Assembly (NCBI GenBank): GCA_905205085.1
Contig: CAJLCG010000007.1
Span: forward strand, 1 to 39,609
Direction: 5' to 3'
DNA: 39,609 nt
Source: an uncultured Oscillospiraceae bacterium
GTDB taxonomy: Bacteria; Bacillota; Clostridia; Oscillospirales; Oscillospiraceae
Shown: positions 23,462 to 32,204 of the stretch, piece by piece
Position numbering within the stretch: the stretch's first letter is position 1
Layout of the letters: each line of letters opens with the position of its first letter
Translations under genes and position numbers: made by a program
The notes under the pieces: model-generated
What the model saw: the letters and a program-made list of their open reading frames with translations, nothing else
What the model was told of the DNA's origin: nothing
Databases searched by the model: none

Positions 23462-24256
23462 GTGCTGAAAATCAAAAACTATGTGCGGGTCCAGAGCCTG
23501 GAAGAGGCCTATGACCTGTGCCAGAAGAAAAACAACGTGGTGCTGGGAGGAATGCTCTGGCTGAAGATGCAGCGGCGTTCCATCGGCACCGCCATCGACC
23601 TGAGCGATCTGGGTCTGGATCAGATTGAGGAAGATGGAGACTTCTACCGTCTGGGGGCCATGGTGTCTCTGCGCACGATGGAGCGCCACCACGGTCTCAA
23701 TGAGCTGACCCAGGGGGCCATGGAGGAGAGCCTGCGCCACATTGTGGGCGTGCAGTTCCGCAATCTGGCTACTGTGGGCGGAAGCCTGTGGGGCCGCTTC
23801 GGTTTCTCTGATGTGCTCACCCTGCTGCTGGCCCTGGATGCCCAGGTGGAGCTGTACCACGCCGGACGCATGTCCCTGGAGGCGTTCACCCAGCTGCCCC
23901 GGCAGCAGCATGACATTTTGACCCACGTGCTCATCCCCAAGGGGGTGCGTCAGGTGGTCTACCAGTCCCAGCGGAATATCTCCACCGACTTCCCGACCCT
24001 CACCTGCGCCCTGTCTGAGAAAGACGGGGAGTATACCTGCGTCATCGGCGCCCGGCCCCAGATGGCCCAGGTGTACCGGGACAAGAAGGGGCTGCTCTCC
24101 GGAGGCGTGACCGAGGAGACCGCCCGGGCCTTTGGCGAGGACGTGGCCCAGCGGGCCAAGTTTGGCAGCAGCCTGCGGGCGGGGGAGGACTACCGCCGGG
24201 AGATTTGCGCCGTGCTGGTGCGCCGTGGCCTGCTGGCCACGGAGAAGGAGGGCTAA
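23462..24256 (+). CDS. FAD-binding subunit of a molybdenum hydroxylase
   Basis: Takes electrons from the iron-sulfur subunit and passes them to an acceptor such as NAD(P) or ferredoxin. Start taken at GTG 23462, 6 nt after GGGGAGGA; an ATG at 23438 in the same frame has no ribosome site. The 264-aa product shows the PCMH-type FAD fold: VVLGGMLWLKM near residue 28 in place of the usual GGT-loop, then TVGGSLWGRFGFSDVLTLLLAL near 108-129, the second FAD loop, and a C-terminal helical domain. It is short compared with the roughly 290 aa common in the family. First of four overlapping or adjacent genes. Confidence 0.9.
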   Translation: MLKIKNYVRVQSLEEAYDLCQKKNNVVLGGMLWLKMQRRSIGTAIDLSDLGLDQIEEDGDFYRLGAMVSLRTMERHHGLNELTQGAMEESLRHIVGVQFRNLATVGGSLWGRFGFSDVLTLLLALDAQVELYHAGRMSLEAFTQLPRQQHDILTHVLIPKGVRQVVYQSQRNISTDFPTLTCALSEKDGEYTCVIGARPQMAQVYRDKKGLLSGGVTEETARAFGEDVAQRAKFGSSLRAGEDYRREICAVLVRRGLLATEKEG

Positions 24257-24257
24257 C

Positions 24258-24719
24258 ATGGAACTGAAACTGACCTTAAACGGCCGGGCGGTGGCCGCGT
24301 CCGTGGAAGCGGCCACCCTGCTCATCGATTTTCTCCGTGCCCAGGGCTGCCTGAGCGTGAAGCGGGGCTGCGAGACCGCAAACTGCGGCCTTTGTACCGT
24401 TTTGATGGACGGCACTCCCGTGCTGTCCTGCTCCGTGCTGGCTCTGCGAGCCGCGGGCCATCACGTCCAGACTCTGGAGGGACTCCAGGAGGAGGCCGCC
24501 GACTTTGCCGCTTTCATTGCCGACCAGGGTGCGGAGCAGTGCGGCTTCTGTAACCCCGGCTTTGTCATGAACACCGTAGCCCTGCTGCGGGAGAACCCCG
24601 ACCCCACCGACGACGAGATCCGCGCCTATCTGGCGGGCAACCTGTGCCGCTGCTCGGGGTACGAGGGACAGCTGCGGGGCATTCGTGCCTATCTGGACCA
24701 CAAGAAGGGGAGGGGCTGA
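24258..24719 (+). CDS. [2Fe-2S] subunit of a molybdenum hydroxylase
   Basis: Carries two [2Fe-2S] clusters linking the molybdenum site to FAD. ATG 24258 follows GGAGGG one base after the FAD gene stop. The 153-aa product has a plant-ferredoxin-type cluster with Cys38, Cys43, Cys46 and Cys58 and a helical second cluster with Cys95, Cys98, Cys130 and Cys132 (QCGFCNPGF and LCRCSGY). All eight ligands are present and the length is normal for the stand-alone subunit. Confidence 0.95.
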   Translation: MELKLTLNGRAVAASVEAATLLIDFLRAQGCLSVKRGCETANCGLCTVLMDGTPVLSCSVLALRAAGHHVQTLEGLQEEAADFAAFIADQGAEQCGFCNPGFVMNTVALLRENPDPTDDEIRAYLAGNLCRCSGYEGQLRGIRAYLDHKKGRG

Positions 24720-24720
24720 G

Positions 24721-27012
24721 ATGGAAAACTTGAAAACCGTAGGCCAGCCGGTGCGGAAAAAGGACGCCATGTCCCTGCTGCTGGGCAAGCCCGCCTATGT
24801 GGATGACGTGACCCCCCAGAACTGCCTGGTGGTGAAGGTGCTGCGCAGCCCCCACGCCCACGCCCTCATTGAAGAGATCAACACCGACGTGGCCCAGAAG
24901 GTGCCCGGGGTGGTTGCGGTATACACCTATAAAGATGTACCCCAGAAGCGCTTTACCATGGCGGGGCAGACCTACCCCGAGCCCTCTCCCTATGACCGGC
25001 TGATTCTGGATCAGCGAGTCCGCTTTGTGGGAGACGCTGTGGCCATCGTGGCCGCTGAGGACGAGGCCGCCGCCGACAAGGCCCTGAAACTGATTAAAGT
25101 GAAGTACCAGGTGCTGGAGGCGGTGCTGGACCCCCACGAGGCCCTGGACGGCCCCATTCTGGTCCATCCTGAGGACAACTGGCGCTCTCTGTGCCCGGTT
25201 GGCGCAGACAACAAGCGCAACCTGTGCGCCAGCGAGGTGTGTTCCGACGGAGACGTGGACGATGTCCTGTCCCACTGTGACTACGTCATCGACCACGTCT
25301 ACCACACTCCCGCCTGCAACCAGGCCATGATGGAGACCTTCCGCACCTACACCGAGATGGACCCCTACGGACGGCTCCACGTCATTTCCTCCACCCAGAT
25401 CGTCTTCCACGTCCGGCGCATCCTGGCCAACGCCCTGGACATTCCCAAGTCCAAGATCCACGTGGAGAAGCCCCGCATCGGCGGCGGCTTCGGCGCCAAG
25501 CAGACGGTGGTGGCGGAAATTTACCCCGCCTTTGTCACCTGGAAGACCGGTCGGGCAGCCAAGATGATTTACACCCGGGAGGAGAGCCTCATCGCCAGCT
25601 CCCCCCGCCACGATATGGAGCTGCACGTCCGCCTGGGTGCCTCCAAGGACGGCACCATCCGGGCCATCGACGTGTATACCCTGTCCAACACCGGAGCTTA
25701 TGGCGAGCACGGTCCCACCACCGTGGGCCTGTCGGGCCACAAGTCCATCCCCCTGTATACCGGCAACCTGGAGGCCTTCCGCTTTGCCTACGACGTGGTG
25801 TACACCAACCGCCAGTCCGCCGGAGCCTACCGCGGTTACGGCGCCACCCAGGGCATCTTCGCCGTGGAGTCGGCGGTGAACGAGCTGGCCGACATTCTGG
25901 GTATGGACCCGGTGGCCATCCGGGAGAAGAACATGGTCCGGGAGGGCCAAGTCATGCCCGCCTACTACAATGAGAGGACCAACGCCTGCGCCCTGGACCG
26001 GTGCATGAGCCGCTGCGCCCAGCTCTTCGGCTGGGAGGAGAAGTTCCCCGTGCGGGACATGGGCAACGGCAAGGTCCGCGCCGCCGGCGTGGCCATGGCC
26101 ATGCAGGGCTCCGGCATCTCCGGAGTGGACGTGGGCTCGGCCACTATCAAGCTCAGCGATGAGGGGTTCTATAACCTGTCCATCGGCGCGGCGGACATGG
26201 GTACCGGGTGCGACACTATCCTGGCCCAGATGGCCGCTGAGTGCCTGGACTGCCCCGTGGACAACATTGCGGTGTTCGGCGCTGACTCCGACGCATCCCC
26301 CTACGACTCCGGCTCCTACGCCTCCTCCACCACCTACGTCACCGGCAAGGCGGTAGAGCGGGCCTGCGAGCAGCTGAAGGAAAACCTGTGTGCCATTGCC
26401 GCCCAGATGATGGACTGCAAGCCGGAGGACGTGGAGTTTACCGGCAAGGGCGTGCGCCGTCTGGACGGAGGCGGAGAGGTATCCCTCATGGACATTGCCA
26501 CCAAGTCCATGTGCGGCAACGCCATTCCCGTCCAGGTGACCTACACCCATACCTCTCCCGTCTCGCCGCCTCCCTTCATGGTAGGCATGGCCGAGATCGA
26601 GGTGGACAAGGAGACCGGCGGGGTAGAGGTCCTCAACTACGTGGCTGTGGTGGACTGCGGCACCCCCATCAACCCCAATCTGGCCCGGGTGCAGACCGAA
26701 GGCGGCATCGTCCAGGGCATCGGCATGGCTCTCTTTGAAGGCATCACCTACGACGAGAAGGGTAACCTGCTGGAGAACTCCTTCATGCAGTACAAGATCC
26801 CCACCCGTCTGGACATGGGCCACCTGCGGGTGGAGTTTGAGTCCAGCTACGAGCCCACTGGCCCCTTCGGAGCCAAGTCCATCGGCGAGATCGTCATCAA
26901 CACCCCGTCTCCCGCCATCGCCCACGCCATCTATCGGGCCACCGGTGTATGGCATCGGGAGCTGCCCATCACCCCGGAGAAGGTGCTCATGGCCATGAAG
27001 GCCAAGGGATGA
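24721..27012 (+). CDS. Molybdopterin-binding catalytic subunit, xanthine dehydrogenase family
   Basis: Hydroxylates an N-heterocycle or aldehyde at a molybdenum centre using water oxygen. ATG 24721 lies directly after the iron-sulfur gene stop with AGGGG upstream. The 763-aa product has the molybdopterin loop GGGFGAKQ (254-261), an AYRGYGATQG loop near 370, MQGSGISGVDVGS near 463, and the catalytic Glu723 in KSIGEIVINTPSPAIAHAI. Its loops differ from the classical xanthine dehydrogenases (AYRGYG rather than AFRGFG), so the substrate may be xanthine, another purine, nicotinate or an aldehyde. The purine-type permease upstream supports a purine. Selenium-dependence is possible but not shown. 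Confidence 0.93.
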   Translation: MENLKTVGQPVRKKDAMSLLLGKPAYVDDVTPQNCLVVKVLRSPHAHALIEEINTDVAQKVPGVVAVYTYKDVPQKRFTMAGQTYPEPSPYDRLILDQRVRFVGDAVAIVAAEDEAAADKALKLIKVKYQVLEAVLDPHEALDGPILVHPEDNWRSLCPVGADNKRNLCASEVCSDGDVDDVLSHCDYVIDHVYHTPACNQAMMETFRTYTEMDPYGRLHVISSTQIVFHVRRILANALDIPKSKIHVEKPRIGGGFGAKQTVVAEIYPAFVTWKTGRAAKMIYTREESLIASSPRHDMELHVRLGASKDGTIRAIDVYTLSNTGAYGEHGPTTVGLSGHKSIPLYTGNLEAFRFAYDVVYTNRQSAGAYRGYGATQGIFAVESAVNELADILGMDPVAIREKNMVREGQVMPAYYNERTNACALDRCMSRCAQLFGWEEKFPVRDMGNGKVRAAGVAMAMQGSGISGVDVGSATIKLSDEGFYNLSIGAADMGTGCDTILAQMAAECLDCPVDNIAVFGADSDASPYDSGSYASSTTYVTGKAVERACEQLKENLCAIAAQMMDCKPEDVEFTGKGVRRLDGGGEVSLMDIATKSMCGNAIPVQVTYTHTSPVSPPPFMVGMAEIEVDKETGGVEVLNYVAVVDCGTPINPNLARVQTEGGIVQGIGMALFEGITYDEKGNLLENSFMQYKIPTRLDMGHLRVEFESSYEPTGPFGAKSIGEIVINTPSPAIAHAIYRATGVWHRELPITPEKVLMAMKAKG

Positions 27013-27584
27013 ACCACCTCATTCTGCTGGCGGCGGGCTCGTCCCGCCGCTTTGGCGGCAACAAGCTGCTGGCTCCCTTGAACGGAAAGCCCCTGTATAC
27101 CTGGGGGCTGAGCGCTCTGAATAAGGTGTGCCGGACACGGGGGGACTGCACCCTCACCGTGGTCTCCCGCTACCCGGAAATCCGGAAGTCCGCCCAGGCT
27201 ATGGGCGCTCGGGCGGTAGACAGCCCGGACAGCGAGAAGGGGCAGGCCCACTCTATCCGTGCGGGCCTTCAGGCCCTTGGCAGGGTGGAGGAGAGGGATT
27301 TCCTTCTCTTTCTCCCCGCCGACCAGCCCTGGATCACCCCCAACACCATTTCCCGCCTGCTGGATGCCGCCGGCCCGAACACCTGGACGGCCACTGCCGC
27401 CTTTGGGGAGCGTGTGGGTACGCCCACCCTGTTTTCCGCCCGGCTGCTCCCCGACCTGCTGGCCTTGGAGGGGGACCGGGGCGGACGGAAGCTGATGGGC
27501 CGCCCGGGACAGCCCTGCCTGGTGGTTCAGGCGAGGTCAGAGCGGGAGCTGGACGATGTGGACTTTCCGGAACAGTTACAATAA
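27009..27584 (+). CDS. MocA-like molybdopterin cytidylyltransferase
   Basis: Probably makes molybdopterin cytosine dinucleotide, the cofactor form of bacterial xanthine-dehydrogenase-type enzymes, for the subunit encoded just upstream. ATG 27009 overlaps that gene's stop (ATGA). The 191-aa product has the nucleotidyltransferase opening LLAAGSSRRFGGNKLLAPL (6-24) and the LPADQPW loop near 100-106, where Asp binds the metal. MobA (GMP transfer) is the alternative, but the operon and the MocA-like opening favour CMP. A shared terminator follows after a few bases. Confidence 0.88.
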   Translation: MNHLILLAAGSSRRFGGNKLLAPLNGKPLYTWGLSALNKVCRTRGDCTLTVVSRYPEIRKSAQAMGARAVDSPDSEKGQAHSIRAGLQALGRVEERDFLLFLPADQPWITPNTISRLLDAAGPNTWTATAAFGERVGTPTLFSARLLPDLLALEGDRGGRKLMGRPGQPCLVVQARSERELDDVDFPEQLQ

Positions 27585-27588
27585 TCAG

Positions 27589-27625
27589 AAAAAATCTCCG
27601 GTTCAAAAGAACCGGAGATTTTTTT
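27589..27625. terminator. Bidirectional terminator between convergent operons
   Basis: Six A plus TCTCCGGTTC, loop AAAA, GAACCGGAGA plus seven T. U-runs form on both strands, serving mocA from the left and the acyl-ligase from the right, whose stop lies at 27629. Confidence 0.95.
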
Positions 27626-27628
27626 CAC

Positions 27629-29134
27629 TTAAAAGCGCTTAATTTTCTTGGAGGGAGTTTTCTCGAACTCAGTCTCCCGGACGATCAGGCTGTAAATTTT
27701 CTTGTGGGGAGGCGCCTGGAGATTGTACTGGTCGATGATCTCCTGGAGAGCGGCCCGCACGTCCTTGATGTGCTTCTTCTTGGCGTACTCGTAGTCGGGG
27801 AAGATCTCAGCCTCGATGACGCTCTTGTTCTCCCGCACCAGCACCTCCTGGATGAGACGCTCCACGCCCAGCTTGTTTTCCAGCTCCTCGGGGGAGACGT
27901 TCTCACCGTTCTTGGTGATAATCAGGTTCTTCTTCCGGCCGGTGAGGTAGACAAAGCCCTCCTCGTCCACGTAGCCCAGGTCACCGGTCTTCAGCCAGCC
28001 GTCTTCCAGGGTGGCGGCGGTCTCCTCGGGCATCTTGTAGTAGCCCTGCATCACGCTGCTGCCCCGGACCCACAGCTCACCGTCCACCGTCTTGGCCTCA
28101 CAGTTATCAATAAGCTGGCCCACGGCCTTCTTATTGATGTTCCAGGGGCGAGTGGTGCTGATGACGGGGGAGCACTCAGTCATACCGTAGCCCTGGAGGA
28201 TGGTGATGCCGTACTTCTCAAACAGGTCGATGTAGGAGGGATCCAGGTAAGCGCCGCCGCTGGAGATCTTGGTCAGCTGCTTGCCGAACACCGCGTTCTT
28301 TACCAGCTTGGGGGGCAGCAGGGTGTTCTCCTCCAGCTTCTTGGCAATGGTCTCGATCATCAGGGGGACCATCAGGATCATCTCGGGCTTGAAAAGCTGG
28401 ATGTTCTTCATCACCCGCAGCAGAGAGTCGTTGATGCAGATAATGGAGCCCAGAGAGATGGCCTTGAGCACATCCAAGCACAGGCAGTAGGCGTGGTGGA
28501 TGGGCAGCACAGAGAGCAGCACCATCCGCTCAGGCAGGTCCATGTTGATGCTGCCGGCGTTCTCGGCCAGGTTGCGGTGGGTGAGCATGACGCCCTTGCT
28601 CTTTCCGGTGGTGCCGGAGGTAAACATGATGGTACACAGCTGGTCGGGCTGGGGCTCAAAGTCAAAGGCAGTCTGGTGCTCCGCCAGCATCTGGGGAAGG
28701 GAGAGGGCGGCGTCGCTGTGCTCCTCCTGCTGCATGAGTACCACGTTCTTTAGCTTGGGGCAGTGCTCCTTGGCCCCCTCAGCCACGTCCTTGCGGGCGG
28801 CGTCGGCCACCAGGGTGGTCACATCGGCCCGGTCCAGCAGCTCCCATACGTCGGCGGCGGGGAGGGAGGCGTCCAGGGGCACGGCCACGCTGCCGCTGTT
28901 GACGATGCCCAGATAGGTCACCATCCAGCGGTAGGAGGTGGGGCCGATGACGGCGATGTGGCTGCCCTGCTCGCCCAGAGCGGCCAGGGCGTTGGAAAAG
29001 CTCTCGCTATCCTGGCGGAGCTGGTTGTAGGTCTTGTCCTCAATCTGGTTCTTGCCCACCTTATAGCGCACGGCCACCTCGGGGCCAAAGCGCTGCTGGG
29101 CCTCCACCAGGATCTCGCGGATGGTACTGGTCAT
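27629..29134 (-). CDS. AMP-forming acyl-CoA/acyl-ACP ligase
   Basis: Activates a carboxylic acid as acyl-adenylate and passes it to CoA or, given its neighbour, the carrier protein. The 501-aa ANL-superfamily protein has the P-loop FTSGTTGKSKG (171-181), the A5-type motif QGYGMTECSP near 317-326, the hinge and A8 region TGDLGYVDEEGFVYLTGRKK near 388-407, and the C-terminal catalytic lysine in TPSKKIK (493-499). Full length. It is the last gene of the five-gene operon and starts 17 nt after the carrier protein stop with AGGAG upstream. The acid could be a fatty acid or an amino acid; not enough is known of the pocket to say. Confidence 0.9.
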   Translation of the reverse strand: MTSTIREILVEAQQRFGPEVAVRYKVGKNQIEDKTYNQLRQDSESFSNALAALGEQGSHIAVIGPTSYRWMVTYLGIVNSGSVAVPLDASLPAADVWELLDRADVTTLVADAARKDVAEGAKEHCPKLKNVVLMQQEEHSDAALSLPQMLAEHQTAFDFEPQPDQLCTIMFTSGTTGKSKGVMLTHRNLAENAGSINMDLPERMVLLSVLPIHHAYCLCLDVLKAISLGSIICINDSLLRVMKNIQLFKPEMILMVPLMIETIAKKLEENTLLPPKLVKNAVFGKQLTKISSGGAYLDPSYIDLFEKYGITILQGYGMTECSPVISTTRPWNINKKAVGQLIDNCEAKTVDGELWVRGSSVMQGYYKMPEETAATLEDGWLKTGDLGYVDEEGFVYLTGRKKNLIITKNGENVSPEELENKLGVERLIQEVLVRENKSVIEAEIFPDYEYAKKKHIKDVRAALQEIIDQYNLQAPPHKKIYSLIVRETEFEKTPSKKIKRF

Positions 29135-29151
29135 AGTTCTTACTCCTGTTC

Positions 29152-29379
29152 TCAGTCAGCCAGGCTCTGGATGTAGTCCACGGCCTCGCCCACGGTGCGG
29201 ATCTTGACCACCTCGGTCTCGTCCACCTCGATGTCGAAGGTGTCCTCGATCTCGCCCAGCATACTCATAAAGTCAAAGGAGGTAAAGCCCAGGTCCTCCA
29301 TAAAGCGGGAGTCGGAGGTGATTTTCTCGGGCTCCACTTCCACGTAGTTGCAGATGATCTCAACCAATTTCTCAAACAT
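29152..29379 (-). CDS. Acyl/peptidyl carrier protein
   Basis: A 75-aa four-helix carrier with the attachment motif LGFTSFDF; Ser34 is the likely phosphopantetheine site. The usual DS is TS, and the DSLDxVEL pattern becomes TSFDFMSML. Rich in Asp/Glu, as carrier proteins are. It sits between the ligase and the condensation-type enzyme, so it probably carries the acyl group between them. It is clearly different from a housekeeping AcpP in this motif. Confidence 0.9.
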   Translation of the reverse strand: MFEKLVEIICNYVEVEPEKITSDSRFMEDLGFTSFDFMSMLGEIEDTFDIEVDETEVVKIRTVGEAVDYIQSLAD

Positions 29380-29394
29380 AATCCGATTCCTCTT

Positions 29395-30801
29395 TTACAC
29401 TAATTTGATGATCTCACCGATGGTGAGGTCGGGGTTCTCAACGCCCTTGAACATGATCTTGCACAGATAGTAGTAGAAGTACTCCAGCTCCTCCCGGGAG
29501 AAGGCCTTCACCTGGTGCTCAAAGTTGAAGTCCAGGCCGTTGTCCTCGGGGCGGTGCATGACGGTCAGGTACACAGCCTGGGGGGTCATGCCGTTGGGAT
29601 ACCACTTGGTGGTGTAGCGGATGTCGCCCAGCTGATCCAGACCCTTCTCCTTCAGGGTGAGGGGCTGGTAGGTCAGGGAGATGGGCTCATAGGTCAGACC
29701 GGCGTGGGGCTGGGGATAGGTCTTGGCGCGGTAGGCAAAGTAGGCGGTGGGATCGTAGTTGGCGTGGCGGAAGTACTCGTTCTGCTTGTCCCGGATGGCG
29801 TAGATGGCGTCGATGAACTTCATGTCCTGGCTAAAGCAGGTGCGGAAGGGGAAGGAGTGGATGCGGGTGCCGCCCGACTTTTTCTCCTTCAGGGTGGCGC
29901 GGCGGGCAATGGCGTTGTTGATGGACACATCGTCGTGGCCATTCACCTTCTGGAAGTAAGTGCGCATGCCCATGAGCAGCAGGCACACCAGAGAGACGTG
30001 GTACTCCTCGCAGAAGTTCATCAGCCGCTGGGTGGGCTCACCCTCCAGGTGGAAGATGTCCAGGGCGGAGGTGGTGTCGCCGGAGGCGTTGAAGGCAGTG
30101 CGGAGATTGGGGTTCTGGAACATCTGACGGGCGGCATCCAGCTTGTCGGTGCCGTTCATGCCGTTGTAGATGGGCTCGGAGGACTCGATCTCCTTCTGGA
30201 AGAACTCCATGTCCCGCAGCTGGGCCTTGCTGCCCGCCTCGTAGGCCAGATCCTTCTGGATCTGCTCGATATAGGAAGCCATCTCCTTGGGGGCGGGAAC
30301 CCCCTCATACTTCTGGCTGCAGTAGAGCTCGATGATGTCCTTCAGGAAGCCGATGAGGGATTGGGCGTCCACGATCATGTGGTGACCCAGGAAGTACACG
30401 CCGTTAAAGCCGTCGGGCAGGCTGATCATCACCACCCGGGTGAGAGGGGCGTCTTCCATGGGGAAGGGGACGGTGGTCCACTGCTGCATCACCTTGTCGG
30501 CCTCCTCCAGGGTACCCTGGGAGAAGTCCACAAACTCGATGTCCCGCTCTTCCTTGTCCACCACGTACTGGTAGTAGGTGCCGTCCTTGTCCTTGGCAAA
30601 GCGGACCCGCATGCCCTCGCAGCGGTCATAGGCCTGGTAGATGGACTGCTTGAGCAGGTCCCAGTCGATCTCAGACTGGATGGTCAGACGGGTGCCAATG
30701 TTCATGACCGCCGCGCTGGGGCAGTAGGGGAGATAAAACAGGTGAAATTTCTGCGCTACGGTCAGGGGATAAACCGGATAACCTTTATGTTTGCGCATCA
30801 T
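29395..30801 (-). CDS. Stand-alone condensation-domain-like acyltransferase
   Basis: A 468-aa protein with the fold of NRPS condensation domains and related acyltransferases. The HHxxxDG motif appears as HHMIVDA (His140, His141, Asp145); His141 would be the catalytic base. An N-terminal Y-P-L-T-V-A-Q opening matches the usual start of such domains, and the C-terminal half has the second lobe. It should join a carrier-bound acyl group to an amine or alcohol acceptor, or make a lipid ester. ATG 30801 overlaps the hydrolase stop by ATGA. No adenylation domain other than the small ligase is present, so this is a minimal, discrete-domain assembly. Confidence 0.8.
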   Translation of the reverse strand: MMRKHKGYPVYPLTVAQKFHLFYLPYCPSAAVMNIGTRLTIQSEIDWDLLKQSIYQAYDRCEGMRVRFAKDKDGTYYQYVVDKEERDIEFVDFSQGTLEEADKVMQQWTTVPFPMEDAPLTRVVMISLPDGFNGVYFLGHHMIVDAQSLIGFLKDIIELYCSQKYEGVPAPKEMASYIEQIQKDLAYEAGSKAQLRDMEFFQKEIESSEPIYNGMNGTDKLDAARQMFQNPNLRTAFNASGDTTSALDIFHLEGEPTQRLMNFCEEYHVSLVCLLLMGMRTYFQKVNGHDDVSINNAIARRATLKEKKSGGTRIHSFPFRTCFSQDMKFIDAIYAIRDKQNEYFRHANYDPTAYFAYRAKTYPQPHAGLTYEPISLTYQPLTLKEKGLDQLGDIRYTTKWYPNGMTPQAVYLTVMHRPEDNGLDFNFEHQVKAFSREELEYFYYYLCKIMFKGVENPDLTIGEIIKLV

Positions 30802-31736
30802 ACAATAATTCCTCCGATAAATTTGTCCAGGGCCTCTTCGTACTCCTGGGTATTCTTATAGTAGCTCTCCACATGGCCCGCGCCCTCCACAATGAGCTTG
30901 GTCTTGGGAGCGGCACAGTTTTCATACAGCTCGTCGCACATGTAGGGGGGAACAAAGGTGTCCTTGCTGCCGTGGATGAACAGCATAGGAACCTTGGCCT
31001 TTCGTACCTCCCGGGCGGCGTTGCAGTCGTCCAGGCCGTAGCCTGCCAGACGTTTATTTACCTTGTCGGCCAGGGGGATCATGGGGGTGGCGGGCAGGTG
31101 GTACATGCTGTGCAGCACGTGGGTAAACACGTACTTGGGGGAGGTGAAGGCGGAGTCAGAGATAATGCCCTTCACCTGGGGGGGCAGATCCAGGCCGCTG
31201 ACCATGCACACGGTGGCGCCGCCCATGGAGCCGCCGTGAAGGATGATCTGGGCGTCCTGGCCCACCTTGTCCACGGTCCAGCGGATCCACTCCAGGGCAT
31301 CCAGCCGGTCCATGCAGCCAAAGCCGATGTACTTACCCTCGCTCTGGCCGTGGGAGCGCTGGTCGATGATCAGCGCTCCGAAACCCCGGCTCATAAAGCA
31401 ACGGGCCAGGCTGGGGTACTCGCTCATACCGTTGCTGGTGTAGCCGTGAAAGCAGATGACCACCTTGTTTCCCGGGCCGGGGAAATAGGTGCCGTGGAGC
31501 TTCAGGCCGTCATGGGAGAGGATACCCACCTCCTCATGGGGCTGCTGGAGCAGCCAGTCCCGGTTCTCATGCATCCGGGGATAATACTGGCTCCAGTCAA
31601 TGCCGGACATCTTGGCGCTGCGCTCCGGCTTGGCGTTGGTACGGATCATGGTACGGCGGTAGAAGTAAGCGGTGCCCAGGCCCTCTGCCGCGGCCGCCAG
31701 CCCAGCCAGGACGGCGGCTTTTTTCAGCATTCCCAT
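30798..31736 (-). CDS. Membrane-anchored alpha/beta hydrolase
   Basis: A 312-aa serine hydrolase with an N-terminal helix near residues 6-26 that could anchor it to the membrane. Catalytic triad: Ser170 in HGGSMGG, Asp259 in GSKDTFVPP and His288 in GAGHVES; oxyanion loop HGYTSNG near 97-103. The SCP2 stop and this start lie 4 nt apart. It could release or edit the product of the condensation enzyme, acting as thioesterase, esterase or amidase. A second ATG two codons in is also possible. Confidence 0.85.
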   Translation of the reverse strand: MGMLKKAAVLAGLAAAAEGLGTAYFYRRTMIRTNAKPERSAKMSGIDWSQYYPRMHENRDWLLQQPHEEVGILSHDGLKLHGTYFPGPGNKVVICFHGYTSNGMSEYPSLARCFMSRGFGALIIDQRSHGQSEGKYIGFGCMDRLDALEWIRWTVDKVGQDAQIILHGGSMGGATVCMVSGLDLPPQVKGIISDSAFTSPKYVFTHVLHSMYHLPATPMIPLADKVNKRLAGYGLDDCNAAREVRKAKVPMLFIHGSKDTFVPPYMCDELYENCAAPKTKLIVEGAGHVESYYKNTQEYEEALDKFIGGIIV

Positions 31737-31740
31737 ATAA

Positions 31741-32076
31741 TCAGCCCTTTCTCTTCCGGGCCAGCAGGTCGCCCAGCTTCAGGGCCTTGTCGATGTTGCC
31801 CTCCACCTTCAGCTTGCCGGTGGTAAAGGCCAGCACAGGGTCGGTCTTGCCCTTGGCCAGCTTAAACAGGGTATCTGCGGTGCAGATGAACATCACGTCC
31901 CGGTCAAAGTACTCATAGGGCTCGATATACAGCTTGCCATCCTTGACCTCGGCGTAGAAGATGCCCTCGGCCTCCCCGATGATGTTGAATTGGTAGGCCA
32001 GATGCTCATGGATATCACTGACATCTGCTCCCGCCAGCATACCTTTTACTTCGGAAAACATGTCTGCGTATGTCAT
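31741..32076 (-). CDS. SCP2 sterol-carrier-like lipid-binding protein
   Basis: A 111-aa small soluble domain with a beta sheet and hydrophobic pocket, typical for SCP2 proteins that bind fatty acids, acyl-CoA or sterols. ATG 32076 follows AAGGAGG; the longer frame upstream runs through the operator region and is not coding. Its closing residues FTTGKLKVEGNIDKALKLGDLL match the family's G-D-L-x-x-A-x-x-L pattern. It heads the five-gene operon and so is likely made in excess, binding the lipid substrate or product. Confidence 0.88.
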   Translation of the reverse strand: MTYADMFSEVKGMLAGADVSDIHEHLAYQFNIIGEAEGIFYAEVKDGKLYIEPYEYFDRDVMFICTADTLFKLAKGKTDPVLAFTTGKLKVEGNIDKALKLGDLLARKRKG

Positions 32077-32090
32077 TGGGATCCTCCTTT

Positions 32091-32153
32091 TTTCGACCGC
32101 CGGTCGAAACAATTCTAAAGGTAGCCTAGCACGTTTTCGACCGCCGGTCAATA
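32091..32153 (-). promoter_or_regulatory. Promoter and two TetR operators of the lipid operon
   Basis: On the minus strand, TTGACC (32151-32146), 17-bp spacer, TAGGCT (32128-32123). Operator 1 at 32091-32109 is a perfect 19-bp palindrome, TTTCGACCG-C-CGGTCGAAA, in the leader of the SCP2 gene just before its ribosome site. Operator 2 at 32135-32153 is the same motif with 7 of 9 arm matches and includes the -35 box. Centres are 44 bp apart. The layout fits repression by the divergent TetR protein. Confidence 0.88.
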
Positions 32154-32204
32154 CATTTTCCTTCCAATTAACATGGAAAAAGAAAGATTTGGTAATTATT
32201 TCAT

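Noticed and set aside
24565..26955. Minus-strand open frame of 796 codons over the molybdenum subunit
   Set aside because: Shadow frame opposite a clear molybdopterin enzyme; composition is typical of antisense GC-rich frames.
27128..28753. Plus-strand open frame of 541 codons
   Set aside because: Runs through mocA, a strong bidirectional terminator and antisense to the ligase; no motifs.
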